This document shows positions 6,257 through 7,481 of a DNA stretch of 7,481 nt, in pieces. The DNA is taken from the NCBI GenBank assembly GCA_937941555.1, contig CALDHJ010000424.1, positions 1 to 7,481 of the forward strand. Direction: 5' to 3'. Each line of letters starts with the position of its first letter. The stretch's first letter is position 1. Below the pieces are notes generated by a model. That model did no database searches. It was not told where the DNA came from and saw only the letters and a list, made by a program, of their open reading frames with translations. The stretch is from an uncultured Granulosicoccaceae bacterium (lineage in GTDB: Bacteria; Pseudomonadota; Gammaproteobacteria; CALCKW01). Both the position numbers and the translations under genes were made by a program.

Positions 6257-7153
6257 TCAGTGTGCCGCGAACACCGCCGCCAAACCGGCCGTGTCGAGCT
6301 GCCCGCGCAAACCGATACACACCACCTCAAACGGCACCTCACCCTGGTAGGGCGCCACGGTCGCGCGGGCACCCACCGTCTGGATCAGTTGGGTCTCGCC
6401 GCCGTGGCATTCGACAAAGCCCTTGCCGCGCACCACGCCATAGCCGCCCGACGACAAGGCCTCGGCTATCCGACTCGCATCACGTGGGCCGTCCACGCGG
6501 TAGACGCGGCTTTCGAAGGCGCCATCGCTGTGTTCGGACGGCACGGCGGTGCGCGGGCTCGCACCGCTGCCGAGCACCACCGCATTCGGCACTTGCCCGT
6601 GCACGGCGGCGACAACCGCGGCCTTCGGGTTCACCGTATTGAGCCAGTCAGACACCGCGGCGGCCTCGTCGGCCGACACCAGGTCGGTCTTTGATTGGAT
6701 GATCACGTGCGCGTCGCGCAGCTGCCGCAGAGTGGTGTCGCCGAGGTACTCATCGCGCGCGTGTGAGCGCACCGTCTCCGCGTCGGCGAGCACCACCACC
6801 CCGGCCAACGCGTAGTCCTCGAGCAGCCCGATGCTCGCGCCGATCGCCCCCGGCATGGCGACACCGGAGGATTCGATCACCACGTGGTCGGGGCGCGGGT
6901 CGAGCGCCGCGAGATCGATCAACGCGGCAGTCAGATCCGAGCCGAAGGAGCAGCAGATGCAGCCGCCCGCGATCGAGATCAGGTCATCGCTCTGGGCCTC
7001 GATCAGGTCTTCGTCGATGGGCAGCGCGCCAAACTCGTTGACGAGGATGGCGAGGCGCTGGCCGTCAGCGTGGCGCAGCAGTTGATTGACAAGGGTGGTC
7101 TTGCCGGCGCCGAGGTAGCCGCCAATCACCGTCGCGGGGAGCGGCGTTGTCAC
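6257..7153 (-). CDS. CobW/P47K-family GTPase metallochaperone (298 aa)
   Basis: This is a cytoplasmic G3E-family GTPase expected to deliver a metal ion to a client enzyme. The GTP-binding P-loop is GGYLGAGKTT (11-20), the metal-binding CXCC motif is GCICC (64-68), and the switch region is VIESSGVAMP (92-101). The G4 guanine-specificity motif reads SKTD (154-157) where NKxD is usual. A short CobW C-terminal domain covers about 213-298. There is no His-rich loop of the type seen in many zinc-handling members. The GTG start overlaps the amidohydrolase stop in GTGA, so the two are translationally coupled and the amidohydrolase is the nearest candidate client. P47K, a founding member, activates Fe-type nitrile hydratase, and a nitrile hydratase gene begins at the other end of this window. 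The family is certain; client and metal are inferred. Confidence 0.92.
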   Translation of the reverse strand: MTTPLPATVIGGYLGAGKTTLVNQLLRHADGQRLAILVNEFGALPIDEDLIEAQSDDLISIAGGCICCSFGSDLTAALIDLAALDPRPDHVVIESSGVAMPGAIGASIGLLEDYALAGVVVLADAETVRSHARDEYLGDTTLRQLRDAHVIIQSKTDLVSADEAAAVSDWLNTVNPKAAVVAAVHGQVPNAVVLGSGASPRTAVPSEHSDGAFESRVYRVDGPRDASRIAEALSSGGYGVVRGKGFVECHGGETQLIQTVGARATVAPYQGEVPFEVVCIGLRGQLDTAGLAAVFAAH

Positions 7154-7481
7154 AGCTCGCTGGCAGCGAAGACCCGCCCGCCCTGCACCGTGCCCCAGAC
7201 GCCGATGTCCTTGAGCTTGCCCGGGCTGACGGCGGTGGGGTCGGCGTCGAGCACGGCAAAATCGGCGCGCTTGCCGGTTTCGATGGAACCGACCTCGCCG
7301 TCCATGTGCAAGGTGTAGGCGGCGCCCAGGGTGATGGCGTACAGGGCTTCGGCGACGGTGATGCGTTCGGCCTCGCCCTGCACACGACCGCTCGCGGTGA
7401 TGCGGTTGACCGCGGCCCAGGCGGTGAAGAGCGGGCCGAGCGGCGTGACCGGCGCGTCTGAGTGGATCGCGAGCGGCACAC
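7150..7481 (-). CDS. YtcJ-like metal-dependent amidohydrolase, C-terminal part (runs off the window)
   Basis: About 110 residues of the C-terminus are present and the start lies beyond the right edge. The segment PLAIHSDAPVTPLGPL carries the Asp that in amidohydrolase family 3 binds metal and activates water (the final Asp of the barrel). It is followed by the family's tail: RITVAEALYAITLGAAYTLH, then GSIETGKRADFAVLDADP, then GGRVF, which closes the small beta-sandwich domain. YtcJ-like enzymes hydrolyse C-N bonds of amides, formamides or cyclic amides, and are cytoplasmic unless exported. A specific substrate cannot be given. The stop codon is shared with the GTG start of the CobW-like gene (GTGA), which suggests that a metallated hydrolase and its chaperone are made together. 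Confidence 0.88.
   Translation of the reverse strand, partial: VPLAIHSDAPVTPLGPLFTAWAAVNRITASGRVQGEAERITVAEALYAITLGAAYTLHMDGEVGSIETGKRADFAVLDADPTAVSPGKLKDIGVWGTVQGGRVFAASEL

Noticed and set aside
5891..6694. A 267-codon open frame on the plus strand
   Set aside because: It runs antisense to the transporter, across the repeat-rich gap and into the CobW-like gene; its composition is that of an antisense shadow.

Overview
The window is high-GC, densely coded DNA with short intergenic gaps and frequent GTG starts. It fits a free-living proteobacterium, perhaps a gamma- or alphaproteobacterium with a broad catabolic repertoire; the class cannot be fixed from this sequence. No rRNA, tRNA, CRISPR array, insertion sequence or prophage gene was seen. 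Seven of the eight genes lie on the minus strand.

Left part (1-3932): a likely catabolic operon runs right to left. It encodes a phthalate-dioxygenase-type Rieske oxygenase (2927-1596), a glutamine-synthetase-like gamma-glutamyl ligase (1599-196, overlapping the oxygenase by 4 nt), and, after 91 nt, the start of a nitrile hydratase alpha subunit (104 to the window edge). An IclR-family regulator (3105-3932) is divergent from it. The 177-nt divergent region is the most AT-rich stretch seen and holds an operator-like GTTC-N7-GAAC site and a 9-bp inverted repeat. The ligase lacks the two acidic residues that bind and deprotonate ammonia in true glutamine synthetase, so it probably glutamylates an organic amine. 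The three enzymes look like part of a pathway for a nitrogen-containing organic compound, perhaps an aromatic amine or nitrile.

Middle part (3944-6109): a small exported protein of unknown function (4534-3944) converges on the IclR gene. Upstream of it are a MarR-family regulator of the HpaR type (5101-4667) and a ten-helix DMT/EamA transporter (6109-5156). No homoprotocatechuate pathway gene accompanies the HpaR-like gene here.

Right part (6257-7481): a CobW/P47K-family GTPase metallochaperone overlaps by 4 nt the C-terminal end of a YtcJ-like amidohydrolase that continues beyond the window. The 147-nt gap between CobW and the transporter carries a 17-bp perfect palindrome and a 15-bp tandem repeat sharing a C(T/A)GTCGG heptamer, a strong candidate regulatory region. 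CobW-type P47K proteins are known activators of iron nitrile hydratases, so a functional link between the two ends of the window is possible but unproven.
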